Below, one piece after another: positions 8,993-16,832 of a stretch of 64,000 bases of DNA. The stretch is taken from assembly GCF_000420325.1 (NCBI RefSeq), contig NZ_ATUS01000001.1, positions 1,306,463 through 1,370,462 on the forward strand. Direction: 5' to 3'. The translations under genes were made by a program, and so were the position numbers. The notes under the pieces were generated by a model. That model was not told the origin of the DNA and did not search any database. It saw only the letters and a program-made list of their open reading frames with translations. Within the stretch, counting starts at the first letter, position 1; each line of letters opens with the position of its first letter. Origin of the DNA: Spongiibacter tropicus DSM 19543. Its GTDB lineage: Bacteria > Pseudomonadota > Gammaproteobacteria > Pseudomonadales > Spongiibacteraceae.

Positions 8993-9760
8993 ATGCGACC
9001 ACCCCAAGAGGTTCTGCCTCCCAACCCCGATTATGGCCGCGGCGTTTTTCGCCGCCGTATTGCGCTGCATCGCAGCGAGCAGCGGGTTGAGGTCGAACTG
9101 GAGGACTGCTCCCACGCCATGCGCGTCTGCCTGACTCACAACGGTGAGGTGATTACGACAGTGCAGGGCGACGTGCTGCGAGCGCCGGTCAACACCTGCC
9201 CGTCGGCGCCACAGGCGCTGAGCGAGTTTGTGGGCAAAGCCCTGCACAGCGACCCGGGCTTTTTTGTGAAGCAGGTCGATGCCCGGGCGCAGTGTACCCA
9301 CCTGCACGACATGACCTCGCTGGCCGCCGCCCAGGCGCTGTGTGGGGCAGCGCAAACCCAACTGGATATTACCGTGGCTGACGAGCGCGACGGGATCATC
9401 GAGGCCGAGATTGCGGTTAATGGTCGATTAGTCCACTACTGGCAAGTGCGGGGCAGGCATATTGAGCAACCGGCCGCGCTGCAGGGGCGGCCGCTGTATA
9501 AAGGCTTCATCGCCTGGGTACTCACGCAGTTTGAGGGCCAGGCGCAGGTATGTGCACTGGCGCTGCAACGCGGGGTGATGGTGGCCAATGCCCGCCGCTG
9601 GGATATGCGCGCCGCCTACGGCCAGCCCGCCGATGATTTTGGGCCGGGCAAAAACGTGTGCTACAGCTACTCCGAACCCCGCATTCACAGTGCCCGGCGC
9701 AACGAAAACTCGGTGCGCGACTTCACGCATACCCCCGAGGAACTGCTGCGCTTTCGCTAG
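8993..9760 (+). CDS. DUF2889 family protein
   Basis: About 255 residues. The start is set at 8993 by AAGGAGA seven bases upstream rather than an in-frame GTG at 8951 inside the preceding gene. The layout fits DUF2889: HRSEQRVEVELED near the N-terminus, CTHLHDMTSLAAAQAL with its Cys/His/Asp in the middle, and a domain ending in a charged tail. No transmembrane segment or signal peptide. The biochemical role of DUF2889 is unknown to me; here it is the last gene of the thiolase-like/dehydrogenase/reductase operon, which hints at a part in acyl-CoA turnover. Confidence 0.7.
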   Translation: MRPPQEVLPPNPDYGRGVFRRRIALHRSEQRVEVELEDCSHAMRVCLTHNGEVITTVQGDVLRAPVNTCPSAPQALSEFVGKALHSDPGFFVKQVDARAQCTHLHDMTSLAAAQALCGAAQTQLDITVADERDGIIEAEIAVNGRLVHYWQVRGRHIEQPAALQGRPLYKGFIAWVLTQFEGQAQVCALALQRGVMVANARRWDMRAAYGQPADDFGPGKNVCYSYSEPRIHSARRNENSVRDFTHTPEELLRFR

Positions 9761-9783
9761 CAGCCCCCGGGAAGGTGTATGGC

Positions 9784-10767
9784 TTAGGCGCTCTCCAGCA
9801 GGGCCGCCAGCCGGGTTTGCACCGCATCGCGAGCCTCGGCCATCATCCGCTGAATCAGCACATCGCAGCTGGGAATGTCGTGAATCAGGCCCATTACCAT
9901 CCCCGCCGTCCAAACACCGTCATTAATGTCGCCACCTTCAATGCAACGCTCGCGGCCGCGCACACCGGCCACTAACTCTCTCAAATCGGCAAAATCGGTG
10001 TCGCCCGGCAGCGCCTCAATTTGCACCACCTGCTCGGCGATCGGGTTTTTAAACACCCGCGCGGTGTTGCGCAGGGTTCTGAACATCAAGGTAGTGCAGC
10101 GCTCGTCGGCATCGACCATCGCCTGTTTCATATTGGGGTGAACCGGTGCCTCTTGCGTTGCCACAAAACGAGTGCCCATATTGACCCCTTCTGCGCCCAG
10201 CGCCATGGCCGCCGCCATTTGGTAGCCATTGCCAATGCCACCCGAGGCCAGCATAGGAATGCTGAGTTTTTCTTTGGCGGCTGCCAGCAAAATCAGATTG
10301 GGCACATCGTCTTCACCGGGGTGGCCCGCACATTCAAAGCCGTCAACGCTGACCGCATCCACACCGATCCGCTCGGCTTTCATTGCGTGGCGAACCGAGG
10401 TGCATTTGTGAATGACCTTTACCCCATGCTCTTTGAAATACGGCAGAAAGGGCTCGGGGTTCTGGCCGGCGGTTTCAATAATTTTCACGCCCTCTTCGAC
10501 CGCCGCTCGGGCGTACTCTTCATAGGGCGGCGGGTTAATTGAGGGCAGAATGGTCAGGTTGACCCCAAATGGCTTGTCGGTCATGCCCCGCGTGCGCTGA
10601 ATTTCGGCGCGCAGCGCCGCCGGTGACGACTGCGTTAAGGCGGTGAGAATCCCCAGCCCGCCAGCATTGGACACCGCCGCCGCCAGTTCGGCCCGGCCAA
10701 CCCACATCATGCCGCCCTGTACAATGGGGTAGTCAATGCCCAGCAACTCGGTAATGCGTGTTTTCAT
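9784..10767 (-). CDS. Nitronate monooxygenase / 2-nitropropane dioxygenase-like FMN protein
   Basis: About 327 residues, a TIM-barrel flavoprotein. Signatures: YPIVQGGMMWVGRAELAAAV at the start, GVNLTILP, the phosphate-binding GGIGNGYQMAAAMALGA, and MGTRFVATQE. The start is MKTRITELLGID at 10767 with AAGAGAG upstream. The family includes nitronate monooxygenases and enoyl reductase-like proteins; members next to acyl-CoA dehydrogenases are common, but substrates are rarely known. It follows the dehydrogenase at 10793 by 25 bp and is therefore its operon partner, and is convergent with the DUF2889 gene (23 bp between the stops). Confidence 0.87.
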   Translation of the reverse strand: MKTRITELLGIDYPIVQGGMMWVGRAELAAAVSNAGGLGILTALTQSSPAALRAEIQRTRGMTDKPFGVNLTILPSINPPPYEEYARAAVEEGVKIIETAGQNPEPFLPYFKEHGVKVIHKCTSVRHAMKAERIGVDAVSVDGFECAGHPGEDDVPNLILLAAAKEKLSIPMLASGGIGNGYQMAAAMALGAEGVNMGTRFVATQEAPVHPNMKQAMVDADERCTTLMFRTLRNTARVFKNPIAEQVVQIEALPGDTDFADLRELVAGVRGRERCIEGGDINDGVWTAGMVMGLIHDIPSCDVLIQRMMAEARDAVQTRLAALLESA

Positions 10768-10792
10768 CGTTTTTGCTCTCTTATTGAAAATA

Positions 10793-12595
10793 TTATTGTT
10801 CGTCCACGGCCAGAGCGTCGTCACAGTCCAGGGGCGCGGCGCCAGCGCGAATCACCGCCAGATGCCCGGCAATACGCGGCAGCAACTTGGCATAGTAAAA
10901 CGCGGCGGTTTGCTGTTTTGCTGCATAAAAGCGCGACTCATGAGTGCCCTCGGCCTGTCGCTGCTCAGCCGCGATGGCCGCCTTCAGCCACATAAAGGCC
11001 AAGGTGATATAGCCCGCCATCATCAGATAATCCACCGCGACCGCCGACAGCAGTGTCGGCGCCTGCTCGGCGTCGACGGCCAGCTGGTCGGTAATCGCCT
11101 CCCATTGTGCAATCGCCGCAAGTAACTGCGCGGCCAGCGCCGCCGAGTGCGCGCCTCGGGCCTGCTCACAACATAGCCGCATCTCGGCCAACAGGCGATC
11201 AAAGGCCGAGCGGTCACGGCCGAGCACTTTTCGGGCCAGCAAGTCGCTGGCCTGGATGCCGGTGGTGCCCTCATAAATTCGCGTCACCCGCACATCGCGA
11301 ACCCGTTGCTCGACACCCCAGTCCTTCACATAGCCGTGGCCGCCGAGAATCTGCACGCCGTAGTCGGTCATTTCGCTAGCCAGCTCCGACAGGCAGCCCT
11401 TGGTAATGGGAATCAACAGACCCAGTCGCTGCTGCGCCGCCTGCTGTTGTTCGCGGCTACCGTAGTCAACCTCGTCCACGCATTTGGCACACCAGTGAAT
11501 CAAGGCCCGGCCGCCCTCCGCCACCGCCTTCTGGCTCATCAGCATACGGCGAATATCGGGCTGGTGAATCAGTGCATCGGCCGGCTGCTCGGCGTTCACC
11601 GCGCCGCCGGGGGCGCGCCCGGCAAGGCGCTCATGGGCGTAGGCCAGCGCGGTTTGATACGCCGCCTCGATCTGGCCCTGCGCCTGCTGTCCCACGCCGA
11701 GACGCGACTTATTAATAAATACAAACATATTCTGTAAGCCGCGGTGCGGCTCGCCCACCAGCCAGCCCTCGGCGCCGTCGAAGGCCATGACACACGTGGC
11801 ACTGCCACGCAGGCCCATTTTGTGTTCGGTGGATACGCAGCTAAGCCGGTTGGCTTCGGCCGACTCACCCTCGGCGTCGAGACAGCGCTTGGGCACCACA
11901 AACAGCGAGATACCCCGCGTGCCCGCTGGCGCACCCGGCAGGCGTGCCAACACCAGGTGCACAATATTGTCGGTGAAATCGTGGTCGCCGGAGGAAATAA
12001 AGATCTTGGTGCCGTAGATGCGGTAGCGGCCGTCGGCAGCTGGCTCGGCTTTGCAGCGCAACAGGTTGAGGTCAGAGCCGCAGGCGGGCTCGGTCAAACA
12101 CATGGTACTGAGCCACTGCCCACTGACCAGTTTAGGCACAAAACGCGAGACCAGCTCAGGGTCAGCAAACTCAGTCAAACACTTAATAGCGCCGTCGTTC
12201 AGCGCGGTATACATGCACCAAGACTGATTGGCCGCTTGCAAAAACTCACTGGCGGCAATCTTCACCGAATAGGGCATGGGCGTGCCGCCATAGACTTCCG
12301 GCTGAGCCAGTGTCGGCCAGCCACCCTCAACGTATTGCCGATAGGCCTGGGCAAAACCCTCGGGTGTCGTCACCTGTCCATCATCGAGACGAACACCCTG
12401 GCTGTCGCCCACCGCACTTAGCGGCGCCAACACCTCACTGGCAAAGCGGCCAAGCTCAGGGAGCACCGCCTCGACATCGCCCAAACTAAAATCACCGAAG
12501 CCGCCCAAACTGGCGTAGTGATCGGCGTAATCATTCACTTCGTGTAGCGAGAAAAGCACATCACGAATTGGCACGCGGTAGTCGACCAACCTCAT
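10793..12595 (-). CDS. Acyl-CoA dehydrogenase, large DmdC-like subfamily
   Basis: About 600 residues, longer than the 380-400 of ordinary ACADs because of a C-terminal extension typical of the DmdC-like subfamily. The start MRLVDYRVPIRDVLFSLHEV matches that subfamily's conserved N-terminus and places the start at 12595 rather than 12649. Motifs: CLTEPACGSDLNLLR (FAD/substrate), YGTKIFISSGDHDFTDNIVH, and LGGHGYVKDWGVEQ with TRIYEGTTGIQASDL for the catalytic base region. It oxidises an unknown acyl-CoA. Only 10 bp upstream of the start lies a duplicate of the tetR operator. Followed by the nitronate-monooxygenase-like gene. Confidence 0.9.
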   Translation of the reverse strand: MRLVDYRVPIRDVLFSLHEVNDYADHYASLGGFGDFSLGDVEAVLPELGRFASEVLAPLSAVGDSQGVRLDDGQVTTPEGFAQAYRQYVEGGWPTLAQPEVYGGTPMPYSVKIAASEFLQAANQSWCMYTALNDGAIKCLTEFADPELVSRFVPKLVSGQWLSTMCLTEPACGSDLNLLRCKAEPAADGRYRIYGTKIFISSGDHDFTDNIVHLVLARLPGAPAGTRGISLFVVPKRCLDAEGESAEANRLSCVSTEHKMGLRGSATCVMAFDGAEGWLVGEPHRGLQNMFVFINKSRLGVGQQAQGQIEAAYQTALAYAHERLAGRAPGGAVNAEQPADALIHQPDIRRMLMSQKAVAEGGRALIHWCAKCVDEVDYGSREQQQAAQQRLGLLIPITKGCLSELASEMTDYGVQILGGHGYVKDWGVEQRVRDVRVTRIYEGTTGIQASDLLARKVLGRDRSAFDRLLAEMRLCCEQARGAHSAALAAQLLAAIAQWEAITDQLAVDAEQAPTLLSAVAVDYLMMAGYITLAFMWLKAAIAAEQRQAEGTHESRFYAAKQQTAAFYYAKLLPRIAGHLAVIRAGAAPLDCDDALAVDEQ

Positions 12596-12605
12596 CCCCT
12601 CAATT

Positions 12606-12630
12606 ATTAGATTAAATCTAATTTTATTAG
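12606..12630. promoter_or_regulatory. Candidate TetR operator (site 2)
   Basis: ATTAGATTAAATCTAAT at 12606-12622 is a perfect inverted repeat (8-base arms around a central A), followed by ATTAG at 12626, 20 bp after the first. It shares ATTAGATTAAATCTA and the spacing with the site at 2746. It begins 11 bases before the start codon of the acyl-CoA dehydrogenase, a position where a bound repressor would block transcription or translation initiation. Confidence 0.72.
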
Positions 12631-12773
12631 TTTTTATCGGGGCGCGCAATGCGCATGGTCATAAGCTTAAAGAAACACTGAGCATCAACCTACAAGGCGA
12701 AGAAAAACGGGCATATGAAAGGAGAGAGCGAAATGAATGCCAGGGGAGCACCCGCTACCCCGGCACGATAGCT

Positions 12774-14951
12774 CTAAAATCGCATGGTGAATTCGATACC
12801 ATAGCTGCGAGGCAAACCATACTGCTGCAACAATGTCGCACTTTGTGGCAGCACCTGTACCAAGTACTCTTCATCCAGCACGTTGTTGGCGTAGACCGCA
12901 ATACCATAGCGCTCAGAGAATGGCGCCCAGCTCGCACGCAGATTCATCAAGCTATATGCATCCTGCTCAACGTCATTCGCCGCATCGAAGTAAAAGCTCG
13001 AGCTGTAATAATAGCTGATATTGAAGTCGGCCATGCCGCTACCCACTTCCCGCCCGTAGTTCACGCTTAGATTCGCGGTAAGTTCGGGAGTACGCAGTAG
13101 TTCATTACCAGACGCATCGACGCTGGCCGTCTGGTAAGGATCACCTGGAAAGCCAGTTCCAATGTATGCCGGCGCATTCATAAATTCGTCGTATTCCGAT
13201 TTGGTATAGGCCAATCCCAAGTCCATATGCAGCGATGATGAAAACATATAGGAAAATTGAGCATCCAAACCGAAAATCGTCGCATCAGCAGCATTCACCA
13301 ATACCGATGATGCGCCGACAAAACGATTCACCTGTAGCTCGGAGTAGTCATAATAGAACGCCGCCAAGTTGGCATTCCACTGCCCCATCTGCGTCTTGTA
13401 GCCAACTTCATAAGCAGTAAGCTCTTCGGGATCCACCGGGGTGGTGGTAAACCCGGCAGGATTGAACACTCCAGATTTATAGCCTTTGGTCAATGAAAGA
13501 TAAGCAGAGCTGTTTTCGTCAACGCTGTAGCGCAGCACCACACGGGGAGAGAAATCCTCAAACGTTTCTTCTGCTGTGGTGTAGGGAATCAGCCCCGGAA
13601 CTTCATAGTTTACTGTCATGGTGTCCTCACTATAGCGAGCACCAACTGTAATCGTAAGCAAGTCAGTAAAATCGTAACTGCCATCCCAGAAAACTGCCCA
13701 AGCCTCAGTTTTTTGGCCATTGCGGAAGGCGGGAGTAACTGCCTGACCGGTATTAACGCTATTGAAGTAGGGAAACTGGCTATCATCTCTAAAATAAAAA
13801 ACGCCAGCTACCCAGTGCAACAGACTATCTCCTGCCGAAGAAAGGTTTAACTCCTGAGAAATGCTTTCCCCCTCTACACGATACTTTCCATGAAAGACTG
13901 GAAGTGACGTCGCGTCGTAGTCACGCTGATCTACAATTTCCTCTTCGTGGTAGCCGGTATAAGAGGTGAGCATCATGCTGCCGAGATCCCACTCTACTCT
14001 CAAGGCAATATCGTCGCTCGTAGCTTTCATTCCAGACGGCCCGTCTGCAGAGACTCGTCCTCGCTCAGTAGGCAGATCAATGGCGGTTCCATCCTGATGA
14101 ACCGGATCGACAGCTGGATTATTCGGGTCGTTGACAACTGAAATACCGCGATAAGCGTTTACCGCCCCAGAAGAGCCATCATCTTTGTCTGTGTGAGCGT
14201 ATGACAACAGGAGAGAAATTTTGTCATTTACATCATAAAGCGCTTTTACACGTGCTCCCCAGTTATCTATCTCGTCAACATTTTTCCCATCAAAGCTATT
14301 CTCCACAAAACCATCACTCTTATGGTGATAAAGCGCTCCCCCCACAGCCAGACGATCCGTGAGCCCCATCGAGCCCTTCGCCTGCAGCCGACTGGTATTA
14401 TAACGACCGTAGCTAAGTTTAATTTCAGCATCAGGCTCGAAGCTTGGCTGCGTGGTGGTTACGATAATGGCACCACCAGTCGCATTACGCCCGAATAAGG
14501 TCCCCTGAGGACCTTTCAGCACTTGAATAGAATCGATATCTGATAGCTCGAACGCCGATGTCAAAGCACTAGCCCGATAGATTCCGTCAACGTAAGTTGC
14601 AACCGATGCACTTAGACCCGGACCAGCAACAGAACTTCCTATCCCACGTATACTTGGCTGGGAGAACCCACCGGACAAGTCGACGCGTAAACCAGGCACC
14701 GTTTGAGCCAAATCTTGTGTATTTGTAATTCCAGCATTAGCCAACTCTTCACCAGTTGCAGAGGAGATGGTTATTGGCACATCAACATTTCGCTCAGATC
14801 TTTTTTGAGCGGTTACGTAAACCTCCTCTATCACGACATCTGAAAATGAGAGCTGTGGTACAAAAAAAAGCGCGACACACCCGGCGATGACTTTATATTT
14901 GCCGGGTTTGCAGACACCTCTCCGAAGCTTGACAGGCGACATAGTTATCAT
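12774..14951 (-). CDS. TonB-dependent outer-membrane receptor
   Basis: 725 residues. A hydrophobic signal segment (GCVALFFVPQLSFS) leads into a TonB-box-like stretch (IEEVYVTAQKRSERNVDVP), then the plug domain (GITNTQDLAQTVPGLRVD, SIRGIGSS, VLKGPQGTLFGRNATGGAI) and a long beta-barrel ending in F (GIEFTMRF). This OAR-type class takes up bulky or hydrophobic substrates with energy from TonB-ExbBD, which are not in this window. It is transcribed toward the TetR cluster, 178 bp before the dehydrogenase start, and probably imports that cluster's substrate. Its base composition is visibly less GC-rich than the cluster it abuts. Confidence 0.92.
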   Translation of the reverse strand: MITMSPVKLRRGVCKPGKYKVIAGCVALFFVPQLSFSDVVIEEVYVTAQKRSERNVDVPITISSATGEELANAGITNTQDLAQTVPGLRVDLSGGFSQPSIRGIGSSVAGPGLSASVATYVDGIYRASALTSAFELSDIDSIQVLKGPQGTLFGRNATGGAIIVTTTQPSFEPDAEIKLSYGRYNTSRLQAKGSMGLTDRLAVGGALYHHKSDGFVENSFDGKNVDEIDNWGARVKALYDVNDKISLLLSYAHTDKDDGSSGAVNAYRGISVVNDPNNPAVDPVHQDGTAIDLPTERGRVSADGPSGMKATSDDIALRVEWDLGSMMLTSYTGYHEEEIVDQRDYDATSLPVFHGKYRVEGESISQELNLSSAGDSLLHWVAGVFYFRDDSQFPYFNSVNTGQAVTPAFRNGQKTEAWAVFWDGSYDFTDLLTITVGARYSEDTMTVNYEVPGLIPYTTAEETFEDFSPRVVLRYSVDENSSAYLSLTKGYKSGVFNPAGFTTTPVDPEELTAYEVGYKTQMGQWNANLAAFYYDYSELQVNRFVGASSVLVNAADATIFGLDAQFSYMFSSSLHMDLGLAYTKSEYDEFMNAPAYIGTGFPGDPYQTASVDASGNELLRTPELTANLSVNYGREVGSGMADFNISYYYSSSFYFDAANDVEQDAYSLMNLRASWAPFSERYGIAVYANNVLDEEYLVQVLPQSATLLQQYGLPRSYGIEFTMRF

Positions 14952-15375
14952 TTTTACCCAATCCCTATTACGTTAATTTTTATAAAGGATAACCCGGCGC
15001 ATAGACTTTATCTATGGCCGTTAGGTTTTAACGATAACCAAAGCAGCAGAATTAAACATACGCACTATTACGCATATCATTCTTCGGGCATTCCAAATAA
15101 ATGCAGGAAGTGCAGGCCTTTGGGCCAGAACACAGGACATCATAAAATCCTGGCGCCTCTAGCAAGCCAACTGCGTACTACCCCCCGCCAATCGCCAGGC
15201 GCATAGAGCTACTTCAGGAAAATACCACCTAGCTACCAGCTATTAATGTCCATAGTTCCAACGCGGGAGATTTGTGGGGATCACATATCCTCTGCTATGC
15301 CAAACTATACCCAAAACAACGGACGCCTCGGATATTTTACATTTAAAAACATCAGCTTAGGGTTTTGTCGGATTT

Positions 15376-15420
15376 CTCATAACCCGAAGGTCGTAGGTTC
15401 GAATCCTGCCCCCGCTACCA
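15376..15420 (+). other. 3' half of initiator tRNA (fMet) gene, att-like remnant
   Basis: The sequence from CTCATAACCCGAAGG through the T-arm (GGTTCGAATCC) to the acceptor end and encoded CCA (GCTACCA) matches the 3' half of a gammaproteobacterial initiator tRNA, beginning in the anticodon loop (CAT anticodon). The 5' half, with D-arm and 5' acceptor strand, is absent: bases before 15376 do not complement the acceptor stem. Such a 3' fragment with CCA is what tRNA-targeting integrases leave at the distal end of an inserted element. No integrase gene lies in the window. Confidence 0.8.
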
Positions 15421-15425
15421 AATAG

Positions 15426-15464
15426 AAAGGCGAATCAAGCGTACAGCTGATTCGCCTTTTTTTT
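15426..15464 (+). terminator. Rho-independent terminator after the tRNA remnant
   Basis: AAAGGCGAATCA at 15426-15437 pairs with TGATTCGCCTTT at 15448-15459 across a short loop and ends in an eight-T run. Its place just after CCA suggests it is the original tRNA terminator carried with the fragment. Confidence 0.88.
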
Positions 15465-15559
15465 GCCCTAAAATCGGCAGCCCGTCACTCAGTATTGCCA
15501 ACTCCTCAGAAAACAGAACGCCCGCTCACACAAAAATATTAAAAATAGCCTACTGATAA

Positions 15560-15585
15560 AATTAATTTACTGATGTAAATTAATT
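15560..15585. promoter_or_regulatory. Perfect 26-bp palindrome, candidate operator
   Basis: AATTAATTTAC (15560-15570), spacer TGAT, then GTAAATTAATT (15575-15585): perfect 11-base arms. It starts 49 bp before the isomerase-like gene at 15609, has no T-run, and is therefore more likely a binding site for a dimeric regulator than a terminator. The binding protein is unknown. Confidence 0.6.
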
Positions 15586-15608
15586 AAAAACCAATACGCG
15601 AAATAACA

Positions 15609-16118
15609 ATGAAAAACTCAAACGTAATAGATGACAAAACTAGACTTTTATTCTTTATAAATGGCTTTGGCTTACTGGCACTAAGCCTGTTGATTGGGTG
15701 GGTATGGTTTTTTGCCCTACTAGAAAGGATCGTACTCTGGCCGTTTCCTATAGACATATCAGTAAACATACCCAATGACAGTCGGGCATGGCGAATGGCG
15801 CATATGGAAGCAATTACACAGGGACTAATGCTTATCGGAGTCGGGGCAACCAGTAAGTTTCTCTCTTTAAGAAAAAGACAAACGACATGGCTTTTCTGGT
15901 CTGCAATAGTCGCGGCTTGGGTATTTACTGTAGCGGCAACCCTAAATGCGATATTCGGAACAAGAGGGCTGGCCTTTGGCGGCGGACCATTCGAGGCCAG
16001 CACAGTAAATGACCTTATATACCTAATGGGATATCCCCCCATAATAGGCATTCACATTATGATAATTCTCATTATGCTGGGGCTCTTTCGCACGAAAAGC
16101 CAGCTAACCGACGCCTGA
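15609..16118 (+). CDS. Divergent styrene-oxide-isomerase-family membrane protein
   Basis: 169 residues with four hydrophobic segments (roughly 14-38, 68-84, 97-115, 136-160). It resembles the StyC-like protein encoded at 29550: WRMAH aligns with WKRAH, whose His is the haem-ligand position in StyC, and RGLAFG aligns with RALSFG at the same spacing. The residues aligned with StyC Asn64 and Tyr103, implicated in epoxide handling, are Gln and Ala here. It is therefore probably a haem-binding member with a different or lost activity. The start codon has a poor ribosome site. A perfect 26-bp palindrome lies upstream, and the gene is convergent with paaY. Confidence 0.6.
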   Translation: MKNSNVIDDKTRLLFFINGFGLLALSLLIGWVWFFALLERIVLWPFPIDISVNIPNDSRAWRMAHMEAITQGLMLIGVGATSKFLSLRKRQTTWLFWSAIVAAWVFTVAATLNAIFGTRGLAFGGGPFEASTVNDLIYLMGYPPIIGIHIMIILIMLGLFRTKSQLTDA

Positions 16119-16154
16119 TCAGCTTTTCACTCCACATTGAGAGAGACAAGAATA

Positions 16155-16748
16155 CTACTTTAGCGGCTTATGAGATGATTTAAGATTCAGTGAAGGCCTC
16201 CCATCCTCAATTTCTGTAAGAGCTTCGGTTGGTTTCAATGTAGCCAGGCTACGCTTGCATAACTGGATATACTCTTCTGTTCCCTTAGCTTTCCAGTCTA
16301 ACTCGTGCTCGCTAAGCCCGCGTACAAACTTAGCAGGCACCCCCGCCACCAATGATGAAGCAGGAACACTGTGGTTAGCTTTTACGAACGAACATGCAGC
16401 GACAATAGCGCAATCTCCGATAACAGCACCGTCCATCACGACACTATTCATTCCAACAAGAGCATTCTTTCCCACAACACACCCGTGCAGTACCGCACCA
16501 TGCCCGACATGGCCATAATCTAGAATCTCAACCGTTTTTCCGGGAAAGGAATGGATCACACAGGTATCCTGAACATTCACCCCATAACCCAAAATGATCG
16601 CCCCAAAATCCCCCCGAAGACAAGCGGCCGGACCGATATAACAATCCCGCCCAACAACAACATCCCCAATCAGTATTGCGTCGGGGTGAATGAAGCTAGA
16701 TGGGTGCACGACGGGAACGACGCCATCTATCTCATAGACTTTAGCCAT
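16155..16748 (-). CDS. paaY: PaaY, hexapeptide-repeat thioesterase of phenylacetate catabolism
   Basis: 197 residues of left-handed beta-helix hexapeptide repeats (VHPSSFIHPDAILIGDVVV, GPAACLRGDFGAI, VQDTCVIHSFPG, GHVGHGAVLHG, MNSVVMDGAVIGD), with the His residues of the gamma-carbonic-anhydrase-like metal site (IHSF, GHVGH). The C-terminal tail LSEHELDWKAKGTEEY is characteristic of PaaY rather than of other gamma-class proteins. PaaY hydrolyses dead-end CoA thioesters that arise when the ring-oxidised phenylacetyl-CoA product rearranges, recycling CoA. It sits far from the main paa operon (44-55 kb), downstream of the isomerase-centred gene cluster, 84 bp after the flavoprotein gene. Confidence 0.9.
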   Translation of the reverse strand: MAKVYEIDGVVPVVHPSSFIHPDAILIGDVVVGRDCYIGPAACLRGDFGAIILGYGVNVQDTCVIHSFPGKTVEILDYGHVGHGAVLHGCVVGKNALVGMNSVVMDGAVIGDCAIVAACSFVKANHSVPASSLVAGVPAKFVRGLSEHELDWKAKGTEEYIQLCKRSLATLKPTEALTEIEDGRPSLNLKSSHKPLK

Positions 16749-16783
16749 TCGTAACTCCGATTAGACTCTAAAAATATTAAAAA

Positions 16784-16804
16784 AAACGCCCCATAAGGGG
16801 CGCA
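16784..16804 (-). terminator. Terminator after the flavoprotein gene
   Basis: On the minus strand GCGCCCC, loop TTAT, GGGGCG is followed by a run of eight Ts. It lies about 30 bp after the flavoprotein stop at 16833 and separates it from paaY. Confidence 0.85.
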
Positions 16805-16832
16805 AAGAGAGACTTGGGACTGGCAGCATGAC

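Noticed and set aside
15304-15420. A complete tRNA gene
   Set aside because: Only the 3' half is present; the bases upstream do not form the D-arm or pair with the acceptor strand.
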